Origin: Actinomycetota bacterium
GTDB lineage: Bacteria; Actinomycetota; Actinomycetes; Streptosporangiales; Streptosporangiaceae
Length of the DNA stretch: 57,678 nucleotides
Direction: 5' to 3'
NCBI GenBank assembly: GCA_027314515.1
Contig: DAHVAR010000277.1
Span: 1-57,678 of the forward strand
Shown here: positions 40,583 to 49,519 of the stretch, piece after piece
How positions within the stretch are numbered: the stretch's first letter is position 1
How the letters are laid out: each line of letters begins with the position of its first letter
Translations under genes and position numbers: made by a program
The notes under the pieces: model-generated
Told to the model about the DNA's origin: nothing
Database searches by the model: none
Seen by the model: the letters and a program-made list of their open reading frames with translations, nothing else

Positions 40583-43303
40583 TTATGCCCGCTCGAACAG
40601 CGTCATCATGGTGGCACCGAGCGACGGCACCACGCCGTGACGGCGGCGGATCATGTCGGCGACCAAGCCGGTCCAGCCAGTCTGGTGCGAGGCGCCGAGG
40701 CCCGCGCCGGTGTCCCCGTGAAAGTACTCGCTGAAGATCACGTTGTCCTTCCAGGCGGGATCGTCGCTCAGCAGCGCCACCTGCCCGCAACATGGCCGGC
40801 GGCCCTGCGCATCAGGGATGAAGATGGCGATCAGCCGGTCCTGGATGTCCGCGGCTACCTGGCCTAGCGTCCGCTGGCATCCCGAACCGGTCGGGTATTC
40901 GACGGTGAACTCGTCGCCGAAGAAGAGCTGGTACCGGTCCAGCACGCTGATCAGCAGGTAATTGACCGGGAACCAGACCGGGCCGCGCCAGTTCGAGTTG
41001 CCGCCGAACAGCGGCGTGGTGGACTCGGCCGGCTCGTAATCGATGCTCGCCCGGTAGCCCTCGACGTCGATCGTGTACGGTCGCTCGCGGTGAGCGGCCG
41101 AGAGCGCGCGCAGCCCGTGCGGGGAGAGGAACTCGGCCTCGTCGAGCAGGACGCTCAGCAGCCGCACAAGCCGGTCGGGGCCGGCCAGGCTGAGCAGCAG
41201 CCGCTGGTTACCGGGCGTGCCGCGCAGCAGGCCGCTGTCCGCCATCGTCGCGAAGTCCGGCATCTTCTGCTCCGCCAGCAAGGCCGCGAAGCGCTTGCCG
41301 ACGACCAGCGCGAGATCGATGGTCTTGTCGTCGACGACGCTCATGGCCAGCGCCGGCAGGATCGCGACGATGGACCGCACCTTCAGCGGTATCTGCTCGC
41401 CTGAGGAGGTGATGAGGCGGTCGTAGTACAGCCCGTCCGCCTCGTCCCACAGGCCGCGGTCATCGAGTGCCTGCTTGATGGCGGCGAAATGCTCGAGGAA
41501 CTTCAGCACCACGTCGGTTCCCGGCCGCTGCCCGGTGCGGTGCAGGATCTCCGCGATCGTCGCCATCGCCAGTGCGTAGAAGGCCATCCAGCCGGTGGCG
41601 TCCGCCTGCTCGAGTATTCCGCCGACCGGGAGATGAGACCTGTCGATCGGGCCGATGTTGTCCAGGCCGAGGAAGCCGCCCTCGAACAGGTTGTTGCCCT
41701 CGGCGTCCTCGCGGTTCACCCACCAGGTGAAGTTCACCAGCAGCTTGTCGAAGACGCGGCTGAGGAAATGCAGGTCGCGTCCGCCGTCCACGGCGAACAC
41801 TTCCAGCGCGGCCCACGCCTGGACGGGCGGGTTGACGTCGCCGAAGTCCCACTCGTAGGCGGGCAGGGCGCCGCCGGGATGCTGGAACCATTCCCGGCAG
41901 AGCAGGATCAGCTGGTACTTGGCGAAGGCGGGATCGACGTGCGCTAGCGCGACGCAGTGGAACGACAGGTCCCAGGCGGCGAACCACGGGTACTCCCACT
42001 TGTCCGGCATCGACATGATGTCGAGCGCATCGAAGCTTCGCCAGCGGGAGTTCCGGCCGGTCAGCCGCGAGGCGGGCGGTGGCGGCTGAGCCGGGTCGCC
42101 GTCAAGCCAGCGGGTCACGTCGTAGTAGTAGAACTGCTTGCTCCACAGCATCCCGGCGAATGCCTGGCGCATCACGTGCGTCTCGGCGGCGGTTGCCGTT
42201 GCCGGGGCAAGTTCGGCGTAGAACTCGTCGGCTTCGGCCCGGCGCTGCGCGACGACGGCGGCGAATCCGGCCCGCAGCGGGCTGGCGTCAGCAACCGGAC
42301 GGTCGTTCGAAGCGGGCCGCAGCCGGACCCGCAGCTGCGCGGTAGCGCCGCTGGCCAGGCTCAGCCGGTACCAGAACGCGCACTTGGTGCCGCGCCCTGC
42401 CGGGTTGACCGTGGCCGCGCCGGAGATCACGTGGTCGTTGATGCCATCCTTCGGGAACGGGGTAGCAGGCGGCCCGCCGAATAGGCGGGCAACGTTGGAT
42501 TCGTTCTCGCAGCAGAGCGCTGGCGGGACGACTCCGTCGGGCCCGGCAGCCGCCAGGAGTTCCATCGGGCCGGCAAACGGGTGGGCGAGAGTCACCCGCG
42601 CCGCGCCCGGCAGGGCAGGAGCGACCGCGAGTTCCGGTTTCGCCGAGCCCTCGGCCCAGGACCAGGTGTTGCGGAACCACGCGGTCGGCAGCACGTGCAG
42701 CTCGGCTTCGTCCGGGCCCGCGTTGGTGACCTCGATGGTCATCAGGATGTCGTCCGGGCCGGCCTTGGCATAGCTGACCTCGGCAATCCAGTAGCGGCCA
42801 GCGTCGAATGCCCCGGTGTCAATCAGCTCGTATTCCGGCTGCTGCCGGTTGCGTGCCGCGTTCCCGGCAATAAGGTCGTCGTAGGGGAACTCGCGCTGCG
42901 GGTAGTGATAGCGCCACCTGTTCCAGGCGTGGCTGGGCACCGCGTCGAGGTACCACCAGTACTCCTTCACGTCCTCGCCGTGGTTACCTTGCGCGCCGGT
43001 CAGCCCGAACAGCCGCTCCTTGAGCATCGGGTCCTTGCCGTTCCACAGCGCGAGGCCGAGGCACAGCCGCTGCTCGACGTCGCAGAACCCGGCCAGCCCG
43101 TCCTCGCCCCACCGGTAGGCGCGCGACCTGGCCGCCTCGTGCGGCAGGTAGTCCCAGGCCTCGCCGTCGGGCGAGTAGTCCTCACGGACCGTGCCCCACT
43201 GGCGCTCGCTGACGTAAGGCCCCCACCGGTACCAGTCGCCGGCCTGCCGCAAGCCGTCTTCCAGCCGGCCGAATCCGGCTACCCGATCGCTCTCCGCGCC
43301 CAT
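40583..43303 (-). CDS. GH63/MGH1-like glucosidase
   Basis: This 906-residue protein matches bacterial glycoside hydrolase family 63-like enzymes: SERQWGTVREDYS, ARSRAYRWGEDGLAG, LALWNGKDPMLKERLFGL, GNHGEDVKEYWWYLDAVPSH at the N-terminal part, and, in the (alpha/alpha)6 barrel, WFAAWDLSFHCVALAHVDP, EWDFGDVNPPVQAW and GGNSNWRGPVWFPVNYLL, which hold the predicted catalytic acids. No signal peptide, so intracellular. Family members hydrolyse alpha-glucosides or related sugars (e.g. glucosylglycerate); the substrate is not assigned. It starts near 43303 with a weak ribosome site. Confidence 0.9.
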   Translation of the reverse strand: MGAESDRVAGFGRLEDGLRQAGDWYRWGPYVSERQWGTVREDYSPDGEAWDYLPHEAARSRAYRWGEDGLAGFCDVEQRLCLGLALWNGKDPMLKERLFGLTGAQGNHGEDVKEYWWYLDAVPSHAWNRWRYHYPQREFPYDDLIAGNAARNRQQPEYELIDTGAFDAGRYWIAEVSYAKAGPDDILMTIEVTNAGPDEAELHVLPTAWFRNTWSWAEGSAKPELAVAPALPGAARVTLAHPFAGPMELLAAAGPDGVVPPALCCENESNVARLFGGPPATPFPKDGINDHVISGAATVNPAGRGTKCAFWYRLSLASGATAQLRVRLRPASNDRPVADASPLRAGFAAVVAQRRAEADEFYAELAPATATAAETHVMRQAFAGMLWSKQFYYYDVTRWLDGDPAQPPPPASRLTGRNSRWRSFDALDIMSMPDKWEYPWFAAWDLSFHCVALAHVDPAFAKYQLILLCREWFQHPGGALPAYEWDFGDVNPPVQAWAALEVFAVDGGRDLHFLSRVFDKLLVNFTWWVNREDAEGNNLFEGGFLGLDNIGPIDRSHLPVGGILEQADATGWMAFYALAMATIAEILHRTGQRPGTDVVLKFLEHFAAIKQALDDRGLWDEADGLYYDRLITSSGEQIPLKVRSIVAILPALAMSVVDDKTIDLALVVGKRFAALLAEQKMPDFATMADSGLLRGTPGNQRLLLSLAGPDRLVRLLSVLLDEAEFLSPHGLRALSAAHRERPYTIDVEGYRASIDYEPAESTTPLFGGNSNWRGPVWFPVNYLLISVLDRYQLFFGDEFTVEYPTGSGCQRTLGQVAADIQDRLIAIFIPDAQGRRPCCGQVALLSDDPAWKDNVIFSEYFHGDTGAGLGASHQTGWTGLVADMIRRRHGVVPSLGATMMTLFERA

Positions 43304-43404
43304 CTGCCGCTCTGCCGCCTCTCGCCGATCGCGCTGGCCACTATAGGGCGCCGGCTGGTCGCGATAGGAGCGGGCGCCCCGAACCGGAGTAGGCTCGCAA
43401 GGCG

Positions 43405-44214
43405 ATGGCCGACGTGATCACCAGCGCAGCGAACCCGCTGGTCAAGCGGGTCCGGTTGCTTGCCGACCGGAAGCACAGGCGGCGGGAGTCGGCGTTCGTC
43501 GTGGAAGGCATCCAGCCGGTCTGGCAGGCCGTCGAGGCCGGATCCGATGTCGAAGCGCTCATCGTGGCACCGGACTTGCTGCGCCATCCCGGAGCGGCCG
43601 CCATGGTGGCCGCTCAGGAAGCATCCGGGGTCCATGTGGCGCGCCTGTCGGGCGAGTTGTTCAGCCGGATCTCCGGCCGGGACGGCCCGTCCGGGCTGGC
43701 GGCGATCGTGCGCGCCGCGCCGGTCTCGCTGGCCGGCCTTGCGGCCAGCCCTGGTTCGCTGTTCGCGGCATTGCACGCGGCCGGGAACCCCGGCAACGTC
43801 GGCACGATCATCCGGACCGCGAGCGCGGCCGGGGCGGACGGCGTGATCCTGATCGGCCCGTCGGCCGACCCCTATGACCCGGTAGCGGTGAAAGCGAGCA
43901 TGGGCGCGCTGTTTACCGTGCCGCTCGCAGTGGCCGCGACTGAGGCGGAGTTCCTGGCCTGGGCGCGCGCCAGCGGCATCAGGGTCGCGGCCACGTCGGC
44001 ACGCGGGAGCGTGACCTGCTGGGAGGCTGACCTCCGGCCACCGCTGGCCGTACTGCTCGGCAGCGAGGGGACTGGCCTTCCGGCCGGCTTGCTGGACGCC
44101 GCCGATCTTCTGGTGGCCATCCCGATGACCGGTACGGCCGAGTCGCTCAATCTCTCGGTTGCCGCCGGCATCCTGCTGTACGAGGTACGGCGGCGCACGG
44201 GCGTGCCGGGTTAG
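43405..44214 (+). CDS. SpoU/TrmH-family rRNA or tRNA 2'-O-methyltransferase
   Basis: This 269-residue protein shows the SPOUT motifs: NPGNVGTIIRTASAAGADGV (motif 1), LLGSEGTGLP (motif 2) and IPMTGTAESLNLSVAAGILL (motif 3) that form the knotted SAM-binding site. The N-terminal part (LVKRVRLLADRKHRRRESAFVV) is the RNA substrate-binding domain typical of RlmB/TsnR-type enzymes acting on 23S rRNA. The target nucleotide is not predictable. In many actinomycetes this gene stands beside rplT and pheS; here it does not. Its stop is part of a duplicated 16-bp sequence. Confidence 0.92.
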   Translation: MADVITSAANPLVKRVRLLADRKHRRRESAFVVEGIQPVWQAVEAGSDVEALIVAPDLLRHPGAAAMVAAQEASGVHVARLSGELFSRISGRDGPSGLAAIVRAAPVSLAGLAASPGSLFAALHAAGNPGNVGTIIRTASAAGADGVILIGPSADPYDPVAVKASMGALFTVPLAVAATEAEFLAWARASGIRVAATSARGSVTCWEADLRPPLAVLLGSEGTGLPAGLLDAADLLVAIPMTGTAESLNLSVAAGILLYEVRRRTGVPG

Positions 44215-44242
44215 CCGGCCCGGCGGTTAGCCGGCCCGGCGG
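44211..44242. repeat. 16-bp exact tandem duplication at the convergent gene ends
   Basis: TTAGCCGGCCCGGCGG occurs twice back to back (44211-44226 and 44227-44242). The first copy contains the plus-strand TAG stop of the methyltransferase gene; the second supplies the minus-strand TAA stop of the dioxygenase fusion gene. Confidence 0.95.
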
Positions 44243-46299
44243 TCTGCCGGGCTGAGCCGGAAGTCGTGCCGGAGGGAGTACCAGGCCTGGCCGGGTGGCA
44301 CGCCGTCCGGCACGGCAGCGCCATCGGGGGCGGTCAGTCCGTCGGGGCTCGGCTCGTGCCGCTCGAAGTCGCGCACCAGGCTCGCCTTGACCGCGAATAC
44401 CGCGTCGCTGTCCAGGTATGCGCTGCCGGAGTCGAAGATGTGCGTGGCGACGCTCTGGTAGCCGGGCGCGCTGACGATGACGTGGATGTGCGCGGGCCGC
44501 CACGGGTGCCTGCCGGTGGCTGCGAGCAGCCGCCCGACCGGGCCGTCCGCCGGGATGGGGTAGTCGGTGGGCCGGACACCGAGGAACGCGAAGCTGCCGT
44601 CGTGCCTGGTGCGGAATAGCCCGCGCAGGTTGCCTGGCGGCGAGTCCGGGTTCTGCACCGCGTACAGCATGTCATCGGCGTTCTGCCACACGTCCAGGGT
44701 CGCGCCGCCGATCGGGTTGCCGTCGACGTCGCTCACCCGTCCGGTAATCCAGGCTGGCTCGCCGGACGGACGCTCCGCGATGGACGCGCCGTAGTCGCGT
44801 TCCGGGCTGCCCGGCACGTAGAACGGGCCGAGCACGGTGGACTCGGTGGCCGCGCCCGCCGCGCCCTGCCCGGACGGGCCGGCTAGCAGGTCGACCAGCA
44901 TCGAGACGCCAAGGGTGTCGGACAGCAGGATGAACTCCTGCCGCTGGTCACCGGAAATCTGGCCGGTCGCGGTGAGGAACCGGATCGCGGCGAGCCACTC
45001 GTCCCGGGTAAGCCCCACCTCGGCCACGAAACCGTGCAGGTAGCGCACCAGCGACGTCATGATGCGGCGCAGCCGTGGATCGGGCGTTGCGGCAAGCCGC
45101 GTCTGCACGCTCTGGGTCAGTTCGGCGGCTGTCACCGGCTCGGCTCCAGGACCGGCAGCGCGACCGCCGTTCCCGCCATGACCGGCACCAGCCGCACCGC
45201 CGGGGATGCCCTGCGGCGACGGTGACGGTGACGGGCGGAGGCCGTGCCAGGCGGCGGTCACCAGGGCAAGCGCGTCCGCCCGGGAGACGGGGCGCGGGCT
45301 GGCTGGATCGCGCCCGGCGAGCGCGTCCGCGATGGCCGGCAGGCTGTCCTCCGGCAGCCCGAGAGCGCGCAGCCCGGCCGGCGTCCCGGTGCTCGCGCCG
45401 AGATCCCAGATTGCGCCTGCCACGTCGGCTGGCGATGTGCCGAGCGCTTCGGCGAACAGGCCGAGCTCGGGCCCCAGCGCGGGCGTGAGGAATGCCACCA
45501 CCTGCGGCAGCACGACCGCATGCGTCGGCGCATGCGGCAGCGCGGCAAAGCCGCCGAGCAGGTGGCACAGGCTATGGTGCAGTGCGCCGCCGACGGTGCC
45601 GAACGCGCGGCCAGCCAGGCAGGACGCCCACAGCAGCGCGCGCACCGAGTCCTGATCGGGTGCCGAGCACGCCACCGGCAGCCAGGCCGCGATCAGCCGC
45701 GCGCCGTCCAGAGCGGACAAGCTGGTCAGCGGATCCGCGCCCGGCGCGTACAGCGCTTCGACGCAGTGCGCGAGCGCGTTCATGCCGCTCGGCCCGGCGA
45801 CCGCGGGCGGCAGGCCGGCCAGCAGCAGCGGGTCGTAAATGACGGTGCGGGGCAGTACCCGGATATCCCGGCCGGTTCGCTTGACGGCACCGTCTGTGCG
45901 ACCCCAGACCGGCGTCATCTCAGACCCGGCGTAGGTGGTGGGAACGGCCAGCACCGGCAGCATCGTCGCCAGCGCGCAGACCTTGGCCAGCCCGGTAGCG
46001 CTGCCGCCGCCGATGCTGACGATCGCGTCCGCCCGTACTCGCCGCGCTTCGCCGGCCACCGCCGCGGCAAGTTCGCCCGGCACGTGCTGCCGGACGTCAC
46101 TGAAGCGGCCAGCGAGACGGTCGGCCAGCAGCCCGGCGGCGCGGTCGGATGCCTCGCCCGGCCGGCCGATGAGCAGCACGCGCTGAGCGCCGAGTACCGC
46201 GGCCTCGTCTGCGAGCCGGCCGAGCGCACCGTCGGCGAAGACGACCCGCTGGCCGAGCCAGTTGGCGGTGAAACCCGCTGGTGCCGGCGTCATGACCAT
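44227..46299 (-). CDS. Fused maleylacetate reductase - hydroxyquinol 1,2-dioxygenase
   Basis: This protein of about 690 residues joins two enzymes. Residues about 1-352 are an iron-type alcohol dehydrogenase fold maleylacetate reductase: SIGGGSATGLAK, VPTTYAGSEMTPVWG, MNALAHCVEALYAPGADP and HHSLCHLLGGFAALPHAPTH. A Ser/Pro/Gly linker (SPSPSPQG..., about 353-390) leads to an intradiol dioxygenase (391-690) with the iron ligands Y494 (GPFYVP), Y580 (DYPIPADG), H604 and H606 (RPAHIHV). The second domain opens hydroxyquinol to maleylacetate and the first reduces that to 3-oxoadipate, so consecutive reactions share one chain. The ATG at 46299 has GGAAAGG 8 bases upstream. The frame is uninterrupted. 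Confidence 0.93.
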   Translation of the reverse strand: MVMTPAPAGFTANWLGQRVVFADGALGRLADEAAVLGAQRVLLIGRPGEASDRAAGLLADRLAGRFSDVRQHVPGELAAAVAGEARRVRADAIVSIGGGSATGLAKVCALATMLPVLAVPTTYAGSEMTPVWGRTDGAVKRTGRDIRVLPRTVIYDPLLLAGLPPAVAGPSGMNALAHCVEALYAPGADPLTSLSALDGARLIAAWLPVACSAPDQDSVRALLWASCLAGRAFGTVGGALHHSLCHLLGGFAALPHAPTHAVVLPQVVAFLTPALGPELGLFAEALGTSPADVAGAIWDLGASTGTPAGLRALGLPEDSLPAIADALAGRDPASPRPVSRADALALVTAAWHGLRPSPSPSPQGIPGGAAGAGHGGNGGRAAGPGAEPVTAAELTQSVQTRLAATPDPRLRRIMTSLVRYLHGFVAEVGLTRDEWLAAIRFLTATGQISGDQRQEFILLSDTLGVSMLVDLLAGPSGQGAAGAATESTVLGPFYVPGSPERDYGASIAERPSGEPAWITGRVSDVDGNPIGGATLDVWQNADDMLYAVQNPDSPPGNLRGLFRTRHDGSFAFLGVRPTDYPIPADGPVGRLLAATGRHPWRPAHIHVIVSAPGYQSVATHIFDSGSAYLDSDAVFAVKASLVRDFERHEPSPDGLTAPDGAAVPDGVPPGQAWYSLRHDFRLSPADRRAG

Positions 46300-46457
46300 G
46301 GTTGTGACCTTTCCGGCTGCGGGATGAGAAGCGCAACCTGCCCGGTGTTCTGCCCGTCCGCCAGGTACTTGCGCGCGCCGGCCGGGGCTGAGGCATCCTG
46401 CCGTCACCTGATTCCGCAGGATGCAGTCTCCTTGATCCCGACGATAACGGTGCCGTC

Positions 46458-46475
46458 GGCGAACGAGAATTCGCC
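46458..46475. promoter_or_regulatory. 18-bp dyad between the fused dioxygenase gene and the serine hydrolase gene
   Basis: GGCGAACGAGAATTCGCC is a perfect 6-bp inverted repeat (GGCGAA/TTCGCC) with a 6-base spacer, in the 278-bp divergent region between starts 46299 and 46578. It is a plausible operator. No regulator gene adjoins it, so its protein is unknown. Confidence 0.45.
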
Positions 46476-46577
46476 TCTGCGCCTCAGCGGCCGGCCGGAC
46501 TCTAGACCGGACCGGGTTCTGCTTGGCAGGATCGGATAAAGCTTGCTGAGCGCGAAGTAACCAGAGCGGAGCGATAC

Positions 46578-47828
46578 ATGGGCGGACTGCAGGTCGAAAT
46601 AGAGGCGGCTGAGGCCGGTTTCGATCAGAAGCGGCTGGAGCGGATCGACAAGCACTTCGCGAGGTACGTCGACGAGCGCAAGCTGGCGGGCTGGCTGATC
46701 ACGGTCGCCCGGCACGGCAAGCTCGCGCACGTTTCCTGCTGCGGGCAGCGGGACATCGAGGCCGGCCTGCCGGTCGAGCCGGACAGCCTGTGGCGGATCT
46801 ACTCGATGACCAAGCCGATCACCTCGGTCGCGGCCATGATGCTGTACGAGGAAGGCGGCTTCGAGCTGACCGACCCGGTGTACCGGTACCTCCCGTCGTT
46901 CCGTGACGTGCGGGTGTTCGCCGGAGGCAGTGACATCAGTTACAAGACCGTGCCGGCGACCGAGCCGATCCGCATCTGGCATCTGCTGAGCCACACTTCC
47001 GGCTTGACCTACGGGTTCATGCGCAATCACCCGGTGGACGCGATCTACCGGGCACGCGGCTTTGAGTGGGGATCGCCGCGGGGTGCCGACCTCGCCGCCA
47101 TCTGCGACGAGTTCGCGTCGATGCCGCTGCTCTTCCAGCCGGGCAGCGAATGGAGCTATTCGGTCGCGACCGACGTTCTCGGCAGGGTCGTCGAGGTCGT
47201 CTCCGGGCAGCGGCTGGATGAGTTCTTCGCCAGCCGGATCTTCGGCCCGCTCGGCATGGCCGACTCGGCTTTCTCTGCCGGCCCTGACGACAAGTTCCGG
47301 CTGGCCGCGCTGTACACCCGCAGCCCGGAAGACGGAACGGCAACCCGGATGGACGCGATGGGAAACGCGGCGCTGAAGCAGCCGGCCTACCACAGCGGTG
47401 GCGGCGGGCTAGTCTCCTCGGCCGGGGACTACCACCGGTTCACACAGATGCTGCTGCACCGGCCGGACAGCCCGGCGGGCGAGCTGGACGGCGTCCGGCT
47501 GCTCAGTCCGCGCACGGTCGCTTACATGACCAGCAATCACCTGCCCGGCGGTGCGGACCTGGATACCTTCGGGCGGCCGCTTTACGCCGAGACGGCGTTC
47601 GCCGGGGTCGGCTTCGGCCTGGGTTTCGCGGTCGTGGTCGATCCGCTGGCAACCAAGTCGCTCGGCTCGGCTGGCGAGTTCAACTGGGGCGGTGCGGCGT
47701 CGACCACGTTCTGGGTGGACCCCGCCGAGCAGCTGACGGCCACCTTCTTCACCCAGCTGATGCCATCGAGCGCTTACCCCATCCGGCCGCAGCTCCGGCA
47801 GATGGTCTACCAGGCGCTGGTCGGCTGA
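46578..47828 (+). CDS. Beta-lactamase-fold serine hydrolase (class C/esterase family)
   Basis: This 416-residue protein belongs to the class C beta-lactamase/penicillin-binding-like esterase group. The nucleophile is S76 in YSMTKPITS (SxxK, K79), the second motif appears as Tyr in WSYSVATDVLG, and the third region has HSGGGGLVSS. No signal peptide or transmembrane helix, so it is probably cytoplasmic and an esterase or peptidase rather than an antibiotic-resistance enzyme. The ATG at 46578 is the natural start. It is divergent from the dioxygenase fusion gene and shares its intergenic region. Confidence 0.9.
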   Translation: MGGLQVEIEAAEAGFDQKRLERIDKHFARYVDERKLAGWLITVARHGKLAHVSCCGQRDIEAGLPVEPDSLWRIYSMTKPITSVAAMMLYEEGGFELTDPVYRYLPSFRDVRVFAGGSDISYKTVPATEPIRIWHLLSHTSGLTYGFMRNHPVDAIYRARGFEWGSPRGADLAAICDEFASMPLLFQPGSEWSYSVATDVLGRVVEVVSGQRLDEFFASRIFGPLGMADSAFSAGPDDKFRLAALYTRSPEDGTATRMDAMGNAALKQPAYHSGGGGLVSSAGDYHRFTQMLLHRPDSPAGELDGVRLLSPRTVAYMTSNHLPGGADLDTFGRPLYAETAFAGVGFGLGFAVVVDPLATKSLGSAGEFNWGGAASTTFWVDPAEQLTATFFTQLMPSSAYPIRPQLRQMVYQALVG

Positions 47829-49519
47829 TCGCCGGTCCGCAGCCAGGCGGCGGTGTCGGACGGCAGCTTGCCGTCGTCCAGCGGTCCGCTTGCCAGCAGC
47901 ACCTCGGCGTCCGGGGGGAGCGGCACGGCCGCCGCCGAGAAGTTGACCATGCAGGCGAACTGCCCGGGGCGGCTGAAGGCCAGCACAGCATCGCCTGCTG
48001 GGGTAAGCCAGGTCAGCGTGTCGTCGGCGAGGCAATCGCGGTCCGCGCGCAGGCGCAGCGCGGCACGGTAGAGCGCGAGCATCGAGTCGGGGTCGCCAGC
48101 CTGCGCCGCGGCGGCGAGTTGCCGCCAGGCGGCAGGCTGCGGCAGCCACGGCGCGCCGCCGCCGGCCGGACCGAACCCGAAGCCCGGTGCGTCCGGTTGC
48201 CACGGCAGCGGCACCCGGCAGCCATCCCGGCCGCGGATGCGGTGCCCGCTGCGCTCGTAGATCGGGTCCGCGATGAGCTCGCCGGGGATGTCTTCGACCT
48301 CCCACAGGCCCAGTTCCTCGCCCTGGTAGAGGTAAGAGCTGCCGGGCAGCGCGAGTGACAGCAGCACCGCGGCCCTGGCCCGGCGCGTGCCGAGAGCCAG
48401 GTCCGCGGAGCCCGGATCGGGCTGCCAGCCCGTTCCGGTGCTCGTCCGCCCGTACCGGGTCAGGTGCCTGGTCACGTCGTGGTTCGACAGCACCCACGGT
48501 GCCGCGGCGCCGATACTGCCGAGCGCGGTGCCGATGACCTGACGCAGCCTGGCCGCGTCCCATGGCGCGCCGAGGAAGTCGAAGTTGAATGCCGTGTGCA
48601 ACTGGTCTCCGGCCAGGTAAGGCCGCAGCCGGGTCAGCGGCTTGAGCCACATCTCGCCGACAAGTACCCGGTTCCCGTGGTAGGAGTCGAGCAGCCGCCG
48701 CCAGGACCGGTAGATGTCGTGCAGGCCGTCCTGGTCCTCCCACGGCCTGCGGGCGCCCGCGGGCAACCCGGCCGCGTCCGGGAGCGCGGGATCCTTGACC
48801 AGGAAGTCGGCCACGTCGATGCGGAACCCATCCGCGTCCCGGTCCAGCCAGAACCGCAGCACTTCCTCGAACTCGGCCCTCACCTCGGGGTTCTCCCAGT
48901 TCAGGTCCGGCTGCTGAGGTGCGTACAGGTGCAGGTACCACTGGCCGGGGCGGCCGTCGGGCTCGCTCACCCTGGTCCAGGCAGGTCCGCCGAACATCGA
49001 CATCCAGTCGTTCGGCGGCAGCTCGCCGGAGGCGCCGCGGCCCGGCCGGAACCAGAACCTGGCCCGTTCGGCCGAACCAGGGCCGGCCGCGAGCGCAGCG
49101 GTGAACCAGCGGTGCTGCTCAGAGCAGTGGTTGGGGACTATGTCGAGGATGACCCTGAGCCGCTCGGCGTGCGCCGACTGGATCAGTGCCCCCGCTTCTG
49201 CCAGGGTGCCGAAGAGGGGGTCGATGGCCCGGTAGTCGGCGACGTCGTAGCCGCCGTCCGCCATCGGCGAGCGGTACCAGGGATTGAGCCAGATCGCGTC
49301 CGCACCCAGATCTCGCAGGTATGGCAGGCGGGCTGTCAGCCCGGCCAGGTCTCCGATGCCGTCCCCGGATCCGTCAGCGAAGCTGCGGAGGTAGACCTGG
49401 TACACCACGGCCGTGTGGTGCCAGGCAGCCTCCGGAGCGCCCACGTCAGGAGCCGCGGGTCCGGCGGTGACTGTGCGGCCTGCCGGGCACGGACGTCCCG
49501 GCCGCGCTGCGCGTGTCAT
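47807..49519 (-). CDS. GH13 alpha-glucosidase/oligo-glucosidase
   Basis: This protein of about 570 residues is a family 13 glycosidase with the (beta/alpha)8 barrel from VVYQVYLRSFADGSGDGIGD. The four conserved regions are DIVPNH, GFRIDVADF (nucleophile Asp), VGEMW (acid Glu) and LSNHDVTRH (stabilising Asp). It should release glucose from the non-reducing ends of alpha-glucans or trehalose-like sugars in the cytoplasm. The start at 49519 is uncertain: it lacks a clear ribosome site, and its first 74 bases overlap the DedA gene. The 3' end overlaps the convergent serine hydrolase gene by 22 bases. Confidence 0.93.
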   Translation of the reverse strand: MTRAARPGRPCPAGRTVTAGPAAPDVGAPEAAWHHTAVVYQVYLRSFADGSGDGIGDLAGLTARLPYLRDLGADAIWLNPWYRSPMADGGYDVADYRAIDPLFGTLAEAGALIQSAHAERLRVILDIVPNHCSEQHRWFTAALAAGPGSAERARFWFRPGRGASGELPPNDWMSMFGGPAWTRVSEPDGRPGQWYLHLYAPQQPDLNWENPEVRAEFEEVLRFWLDRDADGFRIDVADFLVKDPALPDAAGLPAGARRPWEDQDGLHDIYRSWRRLLDSYHGNRVLVGEMWLKPLTRLRPYLAGDQLHTAFNFDFLGAPWDAARLRQVIGTALGSIGAAAPWVLSNHDVTRHLTRYGRTSTGTGWQPDPGSADLALGTRRARAAVLLSLALPGSSYLYQGEELGLWEVEDIPGELIADPIYERSGHRIRGRDGCRVPLPWQPDAPGFGFGPAGGGAPWLPQPAAWRQLAAAAQAGDPDSMLALYRAALRLRADRDCLADDTLTWLTPAGDAVLAFSRPGQFACMVNFSAAAVPLPPDAEVLLASGPLDDGKLPSDTAAWLRTGDQPTSAW

